NCBI GenBank assembly: GCA_029339195.1
Contig: JAPTJF010000299.1
Location: forward strand, 1-64,000
Direction of reading: 5' to 3'
Length of the DNA: 64,000 nucleotides
Source of the DNA: Micractinium sp. NFX-FRZ
Taxonomy: Eukaryota; Chlorophyta; Trebouxiophyceae; Chlorellales; Chlorellaceae
The notes under the pieces were generated by a model. That model was not told where the DNA came from. It saw only the letters and a list, made by a program, of their open reading frames with translations, and made no database searches. The translations under genes were made by a program, and so were the position numbers. This document shows, piece after piece, positions 23,238-35,629 of the stretch (positions are counted from its first letter, which is position 1; each line of letters opens with the position of its first letter).

Positions 23238-25150
23238 TCAGTCGTCAAACGTCGTCTTCTTGGCCTTCTTGGGCACCGCCGCCTCCAGACCCTCATACTC
23301 GTAGTCGATGCCCGCCTGCAGGGGCAGAAGGCAGGGGCAGGGCAAGAAGGCAGGGAGGTTGGGAGGGAGGGAGGGAGATGGATCAGGTGGAGCAGATGCC
23401 TGCACAGCACCTTTGTTCACAGGCATGGGGATGCCTGAAATCCAGGGGGGTACTTCACGCTTCTGCCTCACCCTGCTGCACCGCCCTGCTCCGCCGCGCA
23501 GTGCCCCACCCCCAGCCGCCCGGCAGGCTGCACCCCAGCTGCGCTGTGCCTGCCCAGGGTGGGACTGCCGCACACATGTGCCTGCCTGCCTTGGCAAACA
23601 CCCCACACGCATGAGCTGCGTGCGCTGCCCGCTGCTGCTGCTGCTGCCGGTGCAGGTCCCGACGCTCCCCACACCGCCCACGCCCACTCACTCTCCCACA
23701 ACCTGCCTGGCACATGCACGGGCCATGTCATGACCCTCCCCGCCTGATTTCCGCCCATGCGGCGGCCAGCAGCTGCCTGTCGCTGCTGTGGCATGCCTTA
23801 TGCCCTGCCCTCAGCCTGCCCTCGTCCCTGCCCCGCTCCCCAGGCACCCACCCCGCCGCCCGCCCACCTGCGCTATCCGCCGCTGCCGCCGCAGGTCCCG
23901 CTCCACCGCCTGCCGCTGCCGCTTCTCCGCTTCCGCCGGCGTGCGGTCGCGGTTGTGCCGCTCCCGCTCAATCTTGGCCCACGGCATCTGCAGGCGGCGG
24001 GGCGGTGGCAGTCGAAGTGAGGCGTCCGTGGCTTGGAGTGGTGGGAGCCCCAACCAGGCACATGGTGCCTGGTTGCAAGCGCCCCCGGCTCTGGCCAGAA
24101 GAGTCAAATGGCCAGCAGGCCCTGCGCTGTGCCTGCCGCTCTGCTCCCTGCTGCTCCTCCGCTGTGCCTGGGTTCGGCGGCTGTCTGCTGCTGCGTGGCG
24201 CCCGCACTGAGCTGCATGCCCCGTGACGCTGTCCGCAGCACACCGCCGGACCCGCATGTCTGTCCCTCAGGCAGGCAGCCAGCCAGCGACCGCAGCCCCC
24301 AGGCCGCAGAGCCCTCGCCCGCAGCTGCCCCAAGGAGACCCAGCAAGCAGCCGGCTCATGCCTGCTGTGCCTGCCAGGCACGGCAGATGTGCGGCCCCCT
24401 TCCAGCACCCAGCACCACATGAACACTCTCCTGCCCATCCACCCCACACCCTTGCATGCAAAAACGAAAGCTTCGGCGGCACACGCCCTCCCCACCTTTT
24501 TGAACACGCGGTTGGCCCCCTTGAACATCTCTGGGTGCACCTCATCTGTGCTGAGCACGCGGGCGGTCAGCTTCTGCGTGAACAGCATGTACCCGTCCAT
24601 TGCCTCGCTGGCGATGCCCGCCACCTCAGCAGAGCTAAACTCCAGGAAGGCATAGTGCTTTGACTGGCCGCTCTTCTTGCTGCGCGACAGCCGCACCTTG
24701 GTCACCTTGCCAAACTGGGAAAAGTACTCTGCGGTTGAGGGGCGGCAAAGTGCGGCGGTGGGGCGAGAAGGAGGCAGGGGAGCGGGCAGGAAGGGGGAGC
24801 TGGCCATCCACCAGGCAGCACCGGCAATTCCACCCGCCTGCAGCTGGCGGCGCAGCGGGCGGCGGCGGCAGCGGCGGCTGGGCAGGCGCCCGCTTCGTGC
24901 AGTGTGCCGGCGCACCTTTCAGCTGCTTCTCGTAAAAGCCGTGTGGTATGTGCCTGCAATGGAGGGCGCCGGAGAGCCGGGCGTTGAGGCGCTGGCGGCA
25001 AAGGCTTTGTGGCTGCGCGCAGCTGCATGCATGGCCCCGCCCGACTCACCCCAGGTACACCACTCGACTTGGCTCGCTGCTGGGGGCGCTGGTGCTGGGC
25101 CCGTCAGCCGGCTGGTCTGCGGGAGTGGCGGCGGCTTTGCGCTTCGGCAT
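23238..25150 (-). CDS. NIFK/Nop15-type nucleolar RRM protein
   Basis: Five exons with consistent phases: 25050-25150, 24916-24953, 24496-24728, 23868-23987, 23238-23315; 189 residues. A short Lys/Ala/Pro/Ser leader precedes one RRM (about residues 30-108): RVVYLGHIPHGFYEKQL, YFSQFGKVTKVRLSRSKKSG, SKHYAFLEFSSAEVA, AMDGYMLF. The region after it (VHPEMFKGANRVFKK, then a basic helix of R/E/K) and the block GIDYEYEGLE match the conserved post-RRM region of human NIFK and yeast Nop15. These proteins act in pre-60S ribosome assembly in the nucleolus. The long FHA-binding tail of animal NIFK is absent, as is usual outside animals. The C-terminus KKAKKTTFDD is basic. The start is the first ATG in a frame directly joined to the RRM. 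Confidence 0.88.
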
Positions 25151-26574
25151 GCTGCTATGTCGGGCGGGTCGGAGCGAGGCCTTGAGCGTTTCCCGGAAGT
25201 ATTACACGGCTTGGTGGGGCACCAACGGCGAAATTTGGGCCGCTAAGAAAGAGCCATGCTGGCGGCGGCGGCAGCAGCAGGCAGCGGCATGCAAGATGTA
25301 CTTTGCAGCCCGGGAGGGATGCATTCGACCTAGGCAATATGCACATGAACAATAAACAGGCATTCAATCAAATAAACTGCCTTTTTTGTGATGTCCAGCA
25401 GCACAACCGCGAAATGCATCTGCAGCCGCACACCGTTCACGTAGCCAGCCACCACCCCTGTGGCAAGCGACGGCAGTGCCACGGGGCAGGCGGCGATGCC
25501 GCCTGCTGCACGGTCTGCTAGCTTGCAGCAAACACGTTATGTATGCCACGTAATGTTGTGCCTGTCCACAGGTATCAGTTTGTGTGCAATGCCAGTCCAG
25601 GGCGCGATGTCAGGGTTGAAGGCCGGTGCCGGCTGGCGGCCAGCCTGGCGAGATCGCACACCGCCTTCAAACGACGTGGATTGTTTCATGATTATACTCC
25701 CTGAATAACGTGTTGCCATGGGCACATGATGTGGTGGCCCCGCGTTGGTCACAGGCCGAATACAGAGTGCGCTGCCTGGCTGCCAGGCAGAGTACCAGCA
25801 AGGTGGGTGTCGGCCACCGTACCGGGCCCAGACAGGCGTCAGAAGGGTGCCCCCACAAAGGGTCTGGTTTGTGTCACACTTCATGGAGCCAACGGAACAC
25901 CGCAGAGGACAGCAGCCGCCAAGACCAACTGGCTTTCAATGCCACGCGCAAGTAAGTGGCCAGTGCCACTGGGTGGCGCGTGGGTGGCGCGTGACGCTGG
26001 CAGTACTGTGGTTGCCATCATCACCACTCCCTCACTGTACTCCTGACCTTCGCTTGGTTGCTTGCGAGACTCCTGTGTTGCGGCCACGCAGCTCACTCAC
26101 TTTGTGGTCGCCAACCCGCAAGCTACGGCTCGAACGCACCGCTGCCTGGGCGCTTTGCAGCTCTGGTACGCGCGCACAGGTGCGCGCGCCTCATGGCTAG
26201 GCCTCCGACGGTCTTTCACTGTGCAGAAGCACTTTTGCAAGGCGTTCCCCACTGTTCACAGCAGCAGTGGGGCGAGCGCTCGCTCCCTGTCCCGGCCAGC
26301 TCGCTTTCGTTTCCGGGACGCCACAACGAGCTGTCCGCTTCTGGGCCGTGAAGCGCTGAAACAGAGCTGGCCTTGAAGCGTGCCCAGGTTGAGGGACGTT
26401 TCACTTCAGTGTTGCCGCCGCTGGCTGCGCCTATATTGTACCGCACCATGTGCATGAAGGCGGGAACAGCAACCCTCCCCACCTCCCTGCTCATTCGGCG
26501 CCCTCCCTGGTCCCTGCCAGACTAAGCTGACAAGGGGAGGCTGTTTTACCTTGGAATGCAGGCCAGGAGCCGCC
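25151..26574. other. Divergent spacer, lower GC than surroundings
   Basis: Lies between the oppositely oriented NIFK-like gene and the next plus-strand gene. It is less GC-rich than most of the window, with two AATAAA-like motifs near 25350-25374. No exon, tRNA or element was supported. Confidence 0.45.
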
Positions 26575-29317
26575 ATGCATCCTTCCCATCGTGCGGCGCA
26601 AGCGGGGGCGAGGCGGCCTGAGCCAGCACACCAGCCAAAGCCCTACCCCAGCTGGCAGGCAGCAGCAGCAGCCCAGGCACCTCTGCCCCTCTACTCCTCA
26701 GGGGCATCAGAGCCGTCAGGTGTGCAGCTGCACGGCTCAACCCCGCGCGTCCCTCAGCGGGTGCTCGCAGGGGCAGGGGCGGGAACGGACCTGCGAGCGC
26801 ACTCGAGCCACCAATTGTCCACCGTAGACGGTGCCCCGGCCGATGGAGCCGCCAGGCTTGCGTGCTCCACAGCGGCAGCCCCGGCGCGGCAGTGGGAGCA
26901 GCAGGAGGGGCGGGGCGGGCAGGCGCAGGTGGCGCAGCAGGCGGGGGTGCAGCATCAGGCAAGGCGTGCGCAGCAGGCGCAGCAGGCACAGCAGGCAGGG
27001 GTGGAGGAGGAGGCGGACAGCGGCGCCACCCTGCGCCACCGCGCCCTCTCCTTTGCCCGCTGCCTCCCGCACTCCCCGCTGCTGCTGTCGGCGCTGCTTT
27101 CTCGCGAGCTGGGCGCAGGCAGCAGGGGCAGCGGCAGCGGCACCTGCACCGGCAGCAGCTTGCAGTCGGGTGCTGGCAGCCCAGCTGCTGCAGCAGGCGT
27201 AGAGTTGACACTGGCGATGCTTCTGGCGCTGCACCTGAAGACCGGACACACAGACGGTGAGCTTGCTCCTCCCAAAGCCTCCCTCTTGCAAGGCTTCGGC
27301 AGGACTGCGGCATACCTGGTCACGCTGCGGCACACCTGGTGCAACCTGCCAGGGGGCACTTCGTGCTGCAACTGGCGGTGCTGCTGCTATGGCGCCGCGC
27401 CCAATTGCCACTTGGCATCGTGCACTCAAGCCTGTGCTACTTGCGTGTGTGGGAAATCGCGTGCGCCCCCCCTGCAGCCACACAAGGCGCCCTCCTGACG
27501 CTGCTGATGCTGCTGGAGGCAGCCGAGCGCCCGCCCGGCCAGTTCTGCCCCCGCCGCTGCCTGGCGTCCTGGCTGGGGCACCTGCCCAACGTCTGCCCAC
27601 AGGTGTGCCTGCACTACCTGCCTGCCACCGCTCGCCTGCCCGGCGCTGTGATGCACCATCTCACTTCACGTGGGGACCTGTGTCTAGCAGGGAGGAGAGA
27701 AGCTGGTTTAGTTATAGATATCACATGGCAGGTTGCGCAGTTGGGCGAGCCAGCAGCGCGGGCGTCCGGAAGGCTCCTTGACGGCTTGCCTCTCCCCTGT
27801 GCCTCCCCGTCTCCCTTGGCGCGTGTGTGCAGCTGGCGCGAGCCTTCGTGGAGCGCTGGCCCACCTCCTTCTACAAGCTGCAGGGAGCGCTGGAAGACAC
27901 GCGGGTGCGTGGGCGGGTGGCGGTTGAGGGTGCATGCACGCCATGCGCGCCATGCAACGCCTTGCCATGCAATGCCATGCTAGGCACGCCATGCCATGCA
28001 CGGCTTGCACGCTAGGCATGCCATGCCATGCACGTCTCCCCATGCACGTCGTGCCACGCACGCCTAGCATGTCGTCACTTGGCGGAGTTGGGGGGCACTT
28101 GAGAGGCGGGGGACTTGAGCAAGTGCCTGGAAGGGGCGGCAAGGCGGCCCTTGGGTGCACGCAAGCAGTGTGGAGCGCCTTTCGACTCCTCACAACTTTG
28201 GCCGTCGCGCAGTGGCCACCGGCAGGAGTAGGTGACATCCAGGGATGTCCCCTTGGCCTGTCTTCAGAGCACACATAGACATCTGCAGTAGTGCACGGAG
28301 GCACTGCTCCCAGCCTTGTCCCAGCCTGCATGCCTGCACCCAACCAGCGCCTGCCCCTTCACCACACGCAGGATCGCCTGCTACAGCGGATGGACAGGCA
28401 GCTGGCATTGGATTGGGACAAGGGTGAGAGAGCGGGTGCTGCGGCGGCGCATGGAAGGGGTGTGTGAGCAGTGTGGCCATGTATGCACCTGTGTTGCATG
28501 AGCCAGTGGCAGCCAGGGCGCTGCGCTCACAACAGGGCCCACCCACCCACACACCGCTGCCCTCCCTGCCCCGGCTGTGGCTCCCCATGCTGCAGAGGTG
28601 TGGCCATCCTTGCAACTGCTGTTCAGTCTTGCGCCTGAGCCGCTGGAGCATTGCCAGGGAGACCGGCAGCAGCAGCGGCAGCAGCGGCAGCGGCCGCTGC
28701 GGCATGGGCATGGGCAGCCCCCAGCAGCCTCGGCGCATCGGGGAGCAGCCAGCTCGGATGGAGGCCCCTGTGAGCAAGCAGCAGCAGAGCGCCTGCGGTG
28801 CTGTGCAGCAGAGGCAGCAGCGACGGCACCGCTGGCGGCACGGCGAGACCCCTGGACTGCAGACATGCACGCCCTCTGCGCCAGCATCCGGCGGCGGGTG
28901 AGGGCAGTGCTGCCAGGGGGCGGCACCGTGCATCTTTCCTGATAGGGTGCTTGCAGGGCGGCTGGGGTGGGCTGGGTGCAGGGGGTGCATATCAGGCACT
29001 GGATATGGGGGTATGACCGGCCTTTCTGAATGTCTCCCGGTCCCGAGGTGCTCAAGTCTCAGCACGTTTGGCAGCAACTCACCCTGCTGCTCCTCCCCGC
29101 CCCGCCCCTGCGAGTGCAGGCGTCAATGGTGCAGAGGCAGCATGCCTTGGCAGCACGTCCCATGGCCGCATCATGTGACGGCGGCACTCGCAGCACCGGC
29201 TGCAGCAGTGGCAGGAGCAGCAGCATTGGAGCAGCAGGTTGGGCACCCTGCGCTGGTGGCACAGGCGTGAGCAGGGCAGCCAAGCGGCAGCGCACCGGCA
29301 CGGGTTTGGCTCCCTAG
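26575..29317 (+). CDS. Unassigned Ala/Gln-rich, helical protein
   Basis: Six exons with exact phase agreement: 26575-27256, 27487-27602, 27833-27904, 28372-28423, 28596-28897, 29048-29317; 497 residues. The start ATG sits in a good context (gccgccATG). Residues 1-150 are Pro/Ala/Gln-rich and probably disordered, with a [14 protein letters not shown] repeat. From about 165 onward are amphipathic blocks typical of helical repeats: HRALSFARCLPHSPLLLSAL, VELTLAMLLALHLKTG, LLTLLMLLEAAERPPGQFC, ARAFVERWPTSFYKLQ, LLQRMDRQLALDWDK, DMHALCASIRRR. The end is Ser/Gly-rich with a basic KRQR. I recognise no family. The exon 6 acceptor follows CCCGAG rather than CAG and is the weakest junction. It converges on the chitosanase gene. 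Confidence 0.68.
27930..28072. repeat. GCCATGC-rich tandem repeat in an intron
   Basis: Irregular array of gccatgc / gcacgcc units in intron 3 of the 26575-29317 gene. It includes self-complementary gcatgc cores. Confidence 0.75.
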
Positions 29318-29951
29318 AGTGCCACGTGTGTGTGTGTGTGTGTGGCGTGGAGCAGGGCTTCCCTGCCCCTGCTATCATGCTCAATCCCATTGTGCTGGCC
29401 CTTTGCATACAGAAAACAGCCCCCCAACAAGCACTTCCATGACTGACTTGACTACTATGCACTGCCACCCTGCAGCTGGCTGGCATCCACTTTTATATTT
29501 GAACTTTTGTTTTGTAGATTTACAGTAGAGGCTCCCGTGTACTATATGACTCAGTCACTACACCTGCCTGATCAGGCTGAAAAAACCGCGGGACGCTGTC
29601 GGCACGCCACTGATTGATGCTTATGTCATCACTCAGTGGCACTCAGCATCTATCGGGCACTCACAGAGGAGGCATGGGCCGCAGCTGAGTGCAAATGAAA
29701 CATAGCGTGCATTGTGAATCGAATGGGAGGAGAAGAGCAAAGGTGGAGGGTCAGTGGTGTTTGTGTTGAGTGAAACATTCAATATGGTTGGGTGCTTCAA
29801 TAGAAACAGGGAAAGCGAGTGCGGAAATTAGAATGTAAGGTAAGGTGGGAATGTAGCAAAAGGGTGAAGGGCAGGGCGGCGGAGGGCGCCTAAGCTTCAA
29901 ACCAGCTCTGCCACCTTCATCCTCCTCCTCATTATGAAGCTGGCATCATCG
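29318..29951. other. Convergent 3' region between two genes
   Basis: This is the most AT-rich stretch of the window, with a (GT)n run at 29329-29343 just inside the upstream edge. TGTAA occurs on the minus strand at 29519-29523 and on the plus strand at 29834-29838. If these serve the chitosanase gene and the upstream plus-strand gene respectively, the two 3' UTRs overlap by about 300 bp. Confidence 0.45.
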
Positions 29952-32736
29952 TCATGGCAGAGAGAAGTCCCCGTAGACGATGCCGCCAAGCTGCAGCTCC
30001 CGCCTGCCCCGTGTCTGCGGCATGCACGGCCCCGGCTTTCTGTCTGCCCGGCACCGACCCCAGCTCAGCTGCAGAGGGCGGTCCAGCGCCGTGCCACCCA
30101 TCTGCACGCGGGGCCAGGCGGTGGTGCATGTCTGAGGCACCAGGGCCCAGCCGGCCATCGGAGGCAGCATTTCTGCCGTCCCTACCTGCCCAGGTGCATG
30201 GGCCATATGCCACACACCCTCACTGCACACGCCACAAGCCTCCTCGTCTCCCTCCCACTCCTCCTGATCCTCATGCCCCCCTGTCGCACCCACCTGCAGT
30301 ATCCAGGCGTAGATGTCCACCCGCTGTGCTCCCTCCGCCCAGCCGCCACGGGCCGCCAGCAGCACGCTCTTCCGCCGCTCCAGGAAGCCCTGCACGGCAC
30401 AGCATGCACAGCAGGGCCACCCACAGTATGGGCAGGTGGCAGCCGCTGCCTGCACAAGTCCGTCGCACAAGCACGCAGCTGGGTCGGCCGGCCAGAAGCA
30501 GGTCAGCAGAAGCGTGGTACACTTTGACGGCGGCACCCGCTCCGATGATGAAAGATACCTAGCTAGGTTAGTTCAGTGCAGCCTCACCTGCAGCCAGCGC
30601 CGCTCATCCACGCCCTGCAGCGGGCTGCCCCCCAACTGCTTGCTGGTCAGCGCAGCCAGGCCGTTGGCTGACGTGCCGTACTCCCGGCTGCCGGCATCTG
30701 CCCAGCCGTGCTGGACGTATGCATCATACAGCTGCGCCTTGGACAGGGCCAGCCTGCAGGCCAGCGGCGGCAAGAGAGCGGGACGATTGCAGGGGCGGTG
30801 AGGGAGAGAGGCAATAAGGCTGGCACCAGGTGGGTGGGGTGTTGGGCCTCACTGCCCGACTCAACTGCATGCGAGTTGAGGGTCGAAGGCATGGCCGGCC
30901 CGCAAACGGAACCCGCAACTCAGCAGGTGGACCAGCCGCCCCGCCGGGGACGGTGGCGGCAAGCCCAGCAGGCGCAGCACAGCGCGGCCCCCAACCCACC
31001 TGAGCCCCAGTCCCCTGGCCAGCTTCTGCGAGGGATCAAAGTACAGGCTGCTGGACAGCCGATCCTGTGCCTGGCGGAAGAGCGGGTCGCGGCTGGCCAA
31101 CTTGACAGTCTGCAGGGGGGGGACAGAGAGGCAGGTGGAGGCGCACAGCGGGCTGCGCAGCGCAGTGCTGTGCTGTGCTCCGCTGCGCAGAATTCACTGT
31201 TGCTGGAGATCAAGCAAGAGCAGGCTGCCTGCTGCGCCCACTGCCGCGCCTTGCATGCCACTTCTTCCCGCCTCCAGCCTAGGGGGAGACTTTGCCTGGC
31301 GAAGGGTTGTGGGTTCAGTGTGCTGCTGGAAAGCTACCATTACCACCAGCGCCCTCCTACAGCTGGCGTCAGATCACATGCCTTGCCTCTCGCCCCCCAA
31401 CTCCAAGGCACATCATCCCTCCACCCCACTCACGTGAATGAAGGCCGCCTCGGTGCGGCCTGCCAGCAGCGGGCTGTCCCCGCTCCCCTGCCGATCGATA
31501 CGCTCCAGAATGGGCAGGAACCTGGCAGGAGTGGGGAGGGAGAGCTTGGGGCGGTTTGTGCTGGAAGCAGTCACCAGCAGGCATCTTTGCAGGATCCTTG
31601 TGAGGGGAGAGGCTGCAGGAGCGTGGGCTGGATGCAGTGACCAGTACTTGCAGGGTCGTTTTGCAGGACCTTTGTTCTGCCCCTCCCTGACCTGCCATCC
31701 AACGAGGCCCCTGTGCTGCCCAGCCAATTGCAGTTGCACTGGCACCTGCACTGGCACCGGCACCGGCACCGGCACAACAAACTTGCTACGGGCGATGCCA
31801 GAGCATGCAGGCTGATGCGGGTCGATGTGCAAAATTTGAGGGCAGGCGGGGTGGGCACCTGGCCAGCGTGTTGTTCTGCTGCCGCAGCCGCACATATTCC
31901 TGCACCACCAGCAGCCCGTCCCCGGTGCCCGTGCAGAAGCCGCTCCTGCCAGGCGGGGGCAGGGGGGAGGGGGCAGGGGGGAGGGGGCAGGGGGCAGAAA
32001 GGTTGGGCCACGGCCAGCCGTGCTGTTGCAGCACAGATGAGATATCCAAGGGGCGGTCAGTTGCCAGCAAGGCCAGCGCTCAGCCCACCGCTGGCATTAG
32101 CTGTGTCCCCTAAGGCTATGCGGCATGCGACCCTGCTGTGCCCCGTGCTGCCTTGCAAACGATGGCTGGCTGCTCTGCAATCGTCCCCCTGTCGGCGCCA
32201 GCAGTGCCTGGACATGCAGGGAGGCTGCACCCAGACAGGCGGCCCCACCGTGCACTCACCCACCTCCCAAAGGTGACCCCCCGCCCATCTCGTAGGTTCT
32301 CGGCGTACGCGTAATCTGGCTGCAGGCTGGAGTTCTCAAAGATGCTCAGCAGCTGCTCGGCACGCGTGCGCTGCGCTGCGCTGAGCGCCACCCACTTGAA
32401 GGGCGGAGCGGGGCGGGGGGCGGGGGGCGGGGCGGGGGACGGTTTGAGCGAGCGCGGCCGCTTGCCTGCATGGGTGGGGGTGCAGAACCGGCGGTGAGCA
32501 CTGCTGCTGTGACGGGCGCGTCGCTGGTTGGGGCAAGGGGCACACCAGAAAATGAACGTCATGCTCCGGGATGCCGCCACTGCCTGCCAATGACATCAAT
32601 AACAACCTCCCTCCTTACCTCCTGTGATCGGCAGAGGGCCCGCCGCTGAGCAGACAACAGCCGTCAGCAGCAGCAGCGCCAGCGGGCAGACGGCCGGCAG
32701 AAGGCTGCACCGGCGGCGGTGCAGCAGCACACTCAT
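29952..32736 (-). CDS. Secreted chitosanase, glycoside hydrolase family 46
   Basis: Eight exons with consistent phases: 32619-32736, 32264-32465, 31859-31945, 31434-31521, 31000-31109, 30588-30753, 30294-30389, 29952-30101; 338 residues. Residues 1-32 form a signal peptide (Arg-rich start, Leu core, ending VCSAA). A Pro-rich linker (about 46-61) leads into the GH46 domain. Catalytic residues of the family are visible: Glu83 in FENSS and Asp99 in RDGRGVTFGR, followed by GFCTGTGDGLLVV. Later blocks include LPILERID, DPLFRQAQD, YFDPSQKLARGLGL, YDAYVQHG, a FLERRKSVL helix and C-terminal IVYGDFSLP. GH46 enzymes cut the beta-1,4 bonds of chitosan; Chlorella walls contain glucosamine polymers, so wall remodelling or defence is plausible. 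The left edge of the last exon is uncertain. The seven introns argue for a resident nuclear gene. Confidence 0.9.
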
Positions 32737-33135
32737 GGGGTTGACCGCGAGATGCCGCAATCAGGTGTTGCCAATTGAATTGCAGAGGGCACTGGGACAG
32801 CTCCTCACTCCGGCCCCTCAGTGGTCACTCAGCAGCCCCCGGCGATGTAATAATCACCGGCATGCGCAGGAGAAGGGGGGCAATCGGCGAGCTGTATGCG
32901 ACCGGAGCAGAGTTGCCGTGCACAACCCGCAGGAATCGCAGGCCGGAGCTGCCTAAAGGGCCGAAAATTGTAAGCTTGCACAGCACGGGCACAGCAGAGG
33001 GACTGATCAAGCCGTGTTTGGATGTCTGTTCTTCCGTACTTCCAGGCATTTGAAAAGTGTGCCTGTATCGGGGAGATCCATGCCGTGACTCGTCTTGCTC
33101 GAACATAGGCAACGCCGCGGCGGACAGGCCCGGCA
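32737..33135. promoter_or_regulatory. Shared upstream region of chitosanase and the polyQ protein gene
   Basis: About 400 bp lie between divergent start codons. GC content is moderate. No TATA box or recognised element was seen. Confidence 0.4.
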
Positions 33136-35597
33136 ATGGCCACGCCTAAGAAGCCGCGCAAGGACAACGAGGGGCCCAGCGCCGCTCTTGGGCTGAGCCC
33201 TGCCAGCAGCACTCCGTCGCCCGGCGTGGTTGCGCAGCAGCAGCAGCAGCAGTGGGGCCCGCTGCAGCAGCAACAGCAGCAGCCGTCGCCAAGGGCACCC
33301 CAGGAGGCGGGCGGCAGCAACGAGGCGGCTCTAGGGCGGGGCAGAGGCGGCGAGGCGGTGACCGGTGAGCTGCAGCCGCCTGCCGCCGCCTGCTGCTGAA
33401 CTCCTGCTGCCGCCCCCAGTTGCACACCTGCACAGACCCACCGTGCTCCGCAACCCTCCTTGCAGACGCCGCACAAGCATTTCGGGAGCTGCGTGTGAGG
33501 GCGCCGCGCGCGGGCAGCCCGCGGCGCGGCGCCGCCGCCACCGACGGCCCCGCCAGCGGCCGTGACGCTGCCGCCCCGCCTGAGCGCCCTCCCTCTCCCA
33601 AGAAGCGAAAGGCCTCATACAACATAGACAAGGAGTTCATTCTGAAGGACGACAAGGTCAAACGGAACGCAGGTGAGCGTGTGTTGGGTGCTGTCAAGCT
33701 GTGGCGAGTATTAGGGCGGGTGGGGAGGGCGGGGTGTGAGCGGAAACCTGGGCGGGCAGGCGGGCTGGCAGGTAACCTCCTCCATAATCAGAAAGAGGTT
33801 GCTCCCTCTTGCAATGTATTGTTGGTATCCGAAGCAACGCGGGAGGATGTAACTGGCAGCTGCTGCATGGAAGAATTTTTCCCGCTGCCAGTGCAGGTAC
33901 GCCGAGCAAGCAGCTCCATCCCAGCCCTTTGCCGGGCCACCAGTCGCTGCACGCGTGGCACCCCCTCCGCCTGCTGGTCACCTTGCACCGCCCCCGACCC
34001 CACCTGCAGACACACAAGGCGACATCAGCCAGGCGCGTGGCCAGCTGGGCCAGCTGCTGTTTGAGTTCAGCCAGATTGAGCTCAACCGGGACCTGCTGGA
34101 GGCAATCAAGCGCACCGAGTCCAAGACAGGTGGGTGCTGGTGCCATCTTCTGACAGTTATTTGCACCTGCAGTGGGCGCGGCAGCAGCGGCAGCAGCGGT
34201 TTGGCTGGTGTGGGGGGCCGATGGTGGTTTGCCCGGGATGCGCTGAAGAGATGCCTGCTAGAGGCAAGCAATTGCACAGAGGCCCAGACGGGTGGGTGCT
34301 CCTCTCTCATGTCCCGAGGAGAGCAGGTGGGTGGCAACGGTTGTGTGTTGGGCTCTATGGATTCAGCTGAAGAGGGGCCTGCTGGAAGCCATCAAGGGCA
34401 CAGAGCCCCAAGTCGGGTGGCTGCTGTGCGCGCGGTGGGTGCAGATGGGTGCTGGTAGTGCTTGGACCACGAGATACTGTATGCAAGAGAGCCGTCTGGC
34501 TGCAGCCCTGTGGCAGGCAGCCTGAGCTTTACGTCTCGCCCCCTTGCTCCCGCCTGCCGTGCACAGGGCGCTCGTCGGGCCGACCGCCGGCGCCGCCGGG
34601 CCGCCTGGACCGAGCCGCTTTTGAGCTGGCGGTGGCAGATGCAGCGGAGCTGCTGCAGGCGCAGCTGAGGTGAGGCGCACGATAGCTTGCAGAGGACATC
34701 TGTCCGACACCGCCTCCTGCGGACGCTGCCCGGTGGCTCCCTGTCTAGCTAGCTGTTGACATCTGCCCGCCGCCCAGCCCCAGCCCTACCGTCCACCAAC
34801 CCCTGCTCTCTGCCACTCCCCGCCCCCGGCCCCCTTGCCTGTGCCCTGGGAGCAGCTCTGTGGAGGCGCACTGCGAGGACGCGGCGCTGCGAGGCGCCAT
34901 CCTGCGCACGTACGCGGTGCAGGCCATCGCCGCATTCGCCGACGAAGGTGGGTGCGGGTGTGGTGCCAGCAGCAGCGCAGGCTTGCAGGGCAAGGAGGGA
35001 CTCCCGGGAGCGATGCAGCCGTGTGGCCGAGAGGTGGCACCTGTCCTCAGCTGTGCAGCAGAGCTGCAAGGGGTGTCGCAAGTGCAGGCAGCCCAGCTCT
35101 GCCAGGCTGGCGCCAGCTGTCCAAGCATACGGAAGTCACACGGTGTCAGCTGGCCGTTTCCTGCTGCCCTGCTGTGCAGACTCGGACAGCGAGGAGAGCG
35201 GGGCGGGCGGCGGGGGCGGCTCTTCCTCTTCGGACGATGAAAACGCAGACAGCAACAGCCGGCGGCAGCGCGGCGGCGGCGGCAGCAGCAGCCAGGACGG
35301 ACCCCCACGGGCGGCGCTTTCGGGCGACACCGGCAGCCAGGTGCTGGACGAGCTGCCGCGGCCAGAGTCGGCTGCGGGCTGCCACTCGCCGCCGCGCCTG
35401 CCTGCACAGCAGCAGCAGCAGCAGGCGCTGCAGCAGCGGTTGCCGCAGCGGGGTGGGATGCTGGCGTCGCCGTCACGCTCGCAGCCGGCTGGCTCGGCAG
35501 CAGGGCAGGGGCAGACCAGCAGTTCGTTTCTGCCGGATGCACCTCCAGACTCTGCACTGGAAGACACAGCGAGTGCCGGGGGGCCGCGAGAGGCCGG

Positions 35598-35629
<32 letters not shown>

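Noticed and set aside
29329..29343. (GT)n run
   Set aside because: Too short and generic to carry meaning beyond a microsatellite.
30000..30536. Separate small gene at the chitosanase 3' end
   Set aside because: The frame leads directly into the GH46 C-terminal VYGD motif, so it is the last exon rather than a separate gene.
29952..32736. Chitosanase as an integrated chlorovirus gene
   Set aside because: Seven spliceosomal introns, host-like GC content and a signal peptide fit a host gene; no other viral gene is nearby.
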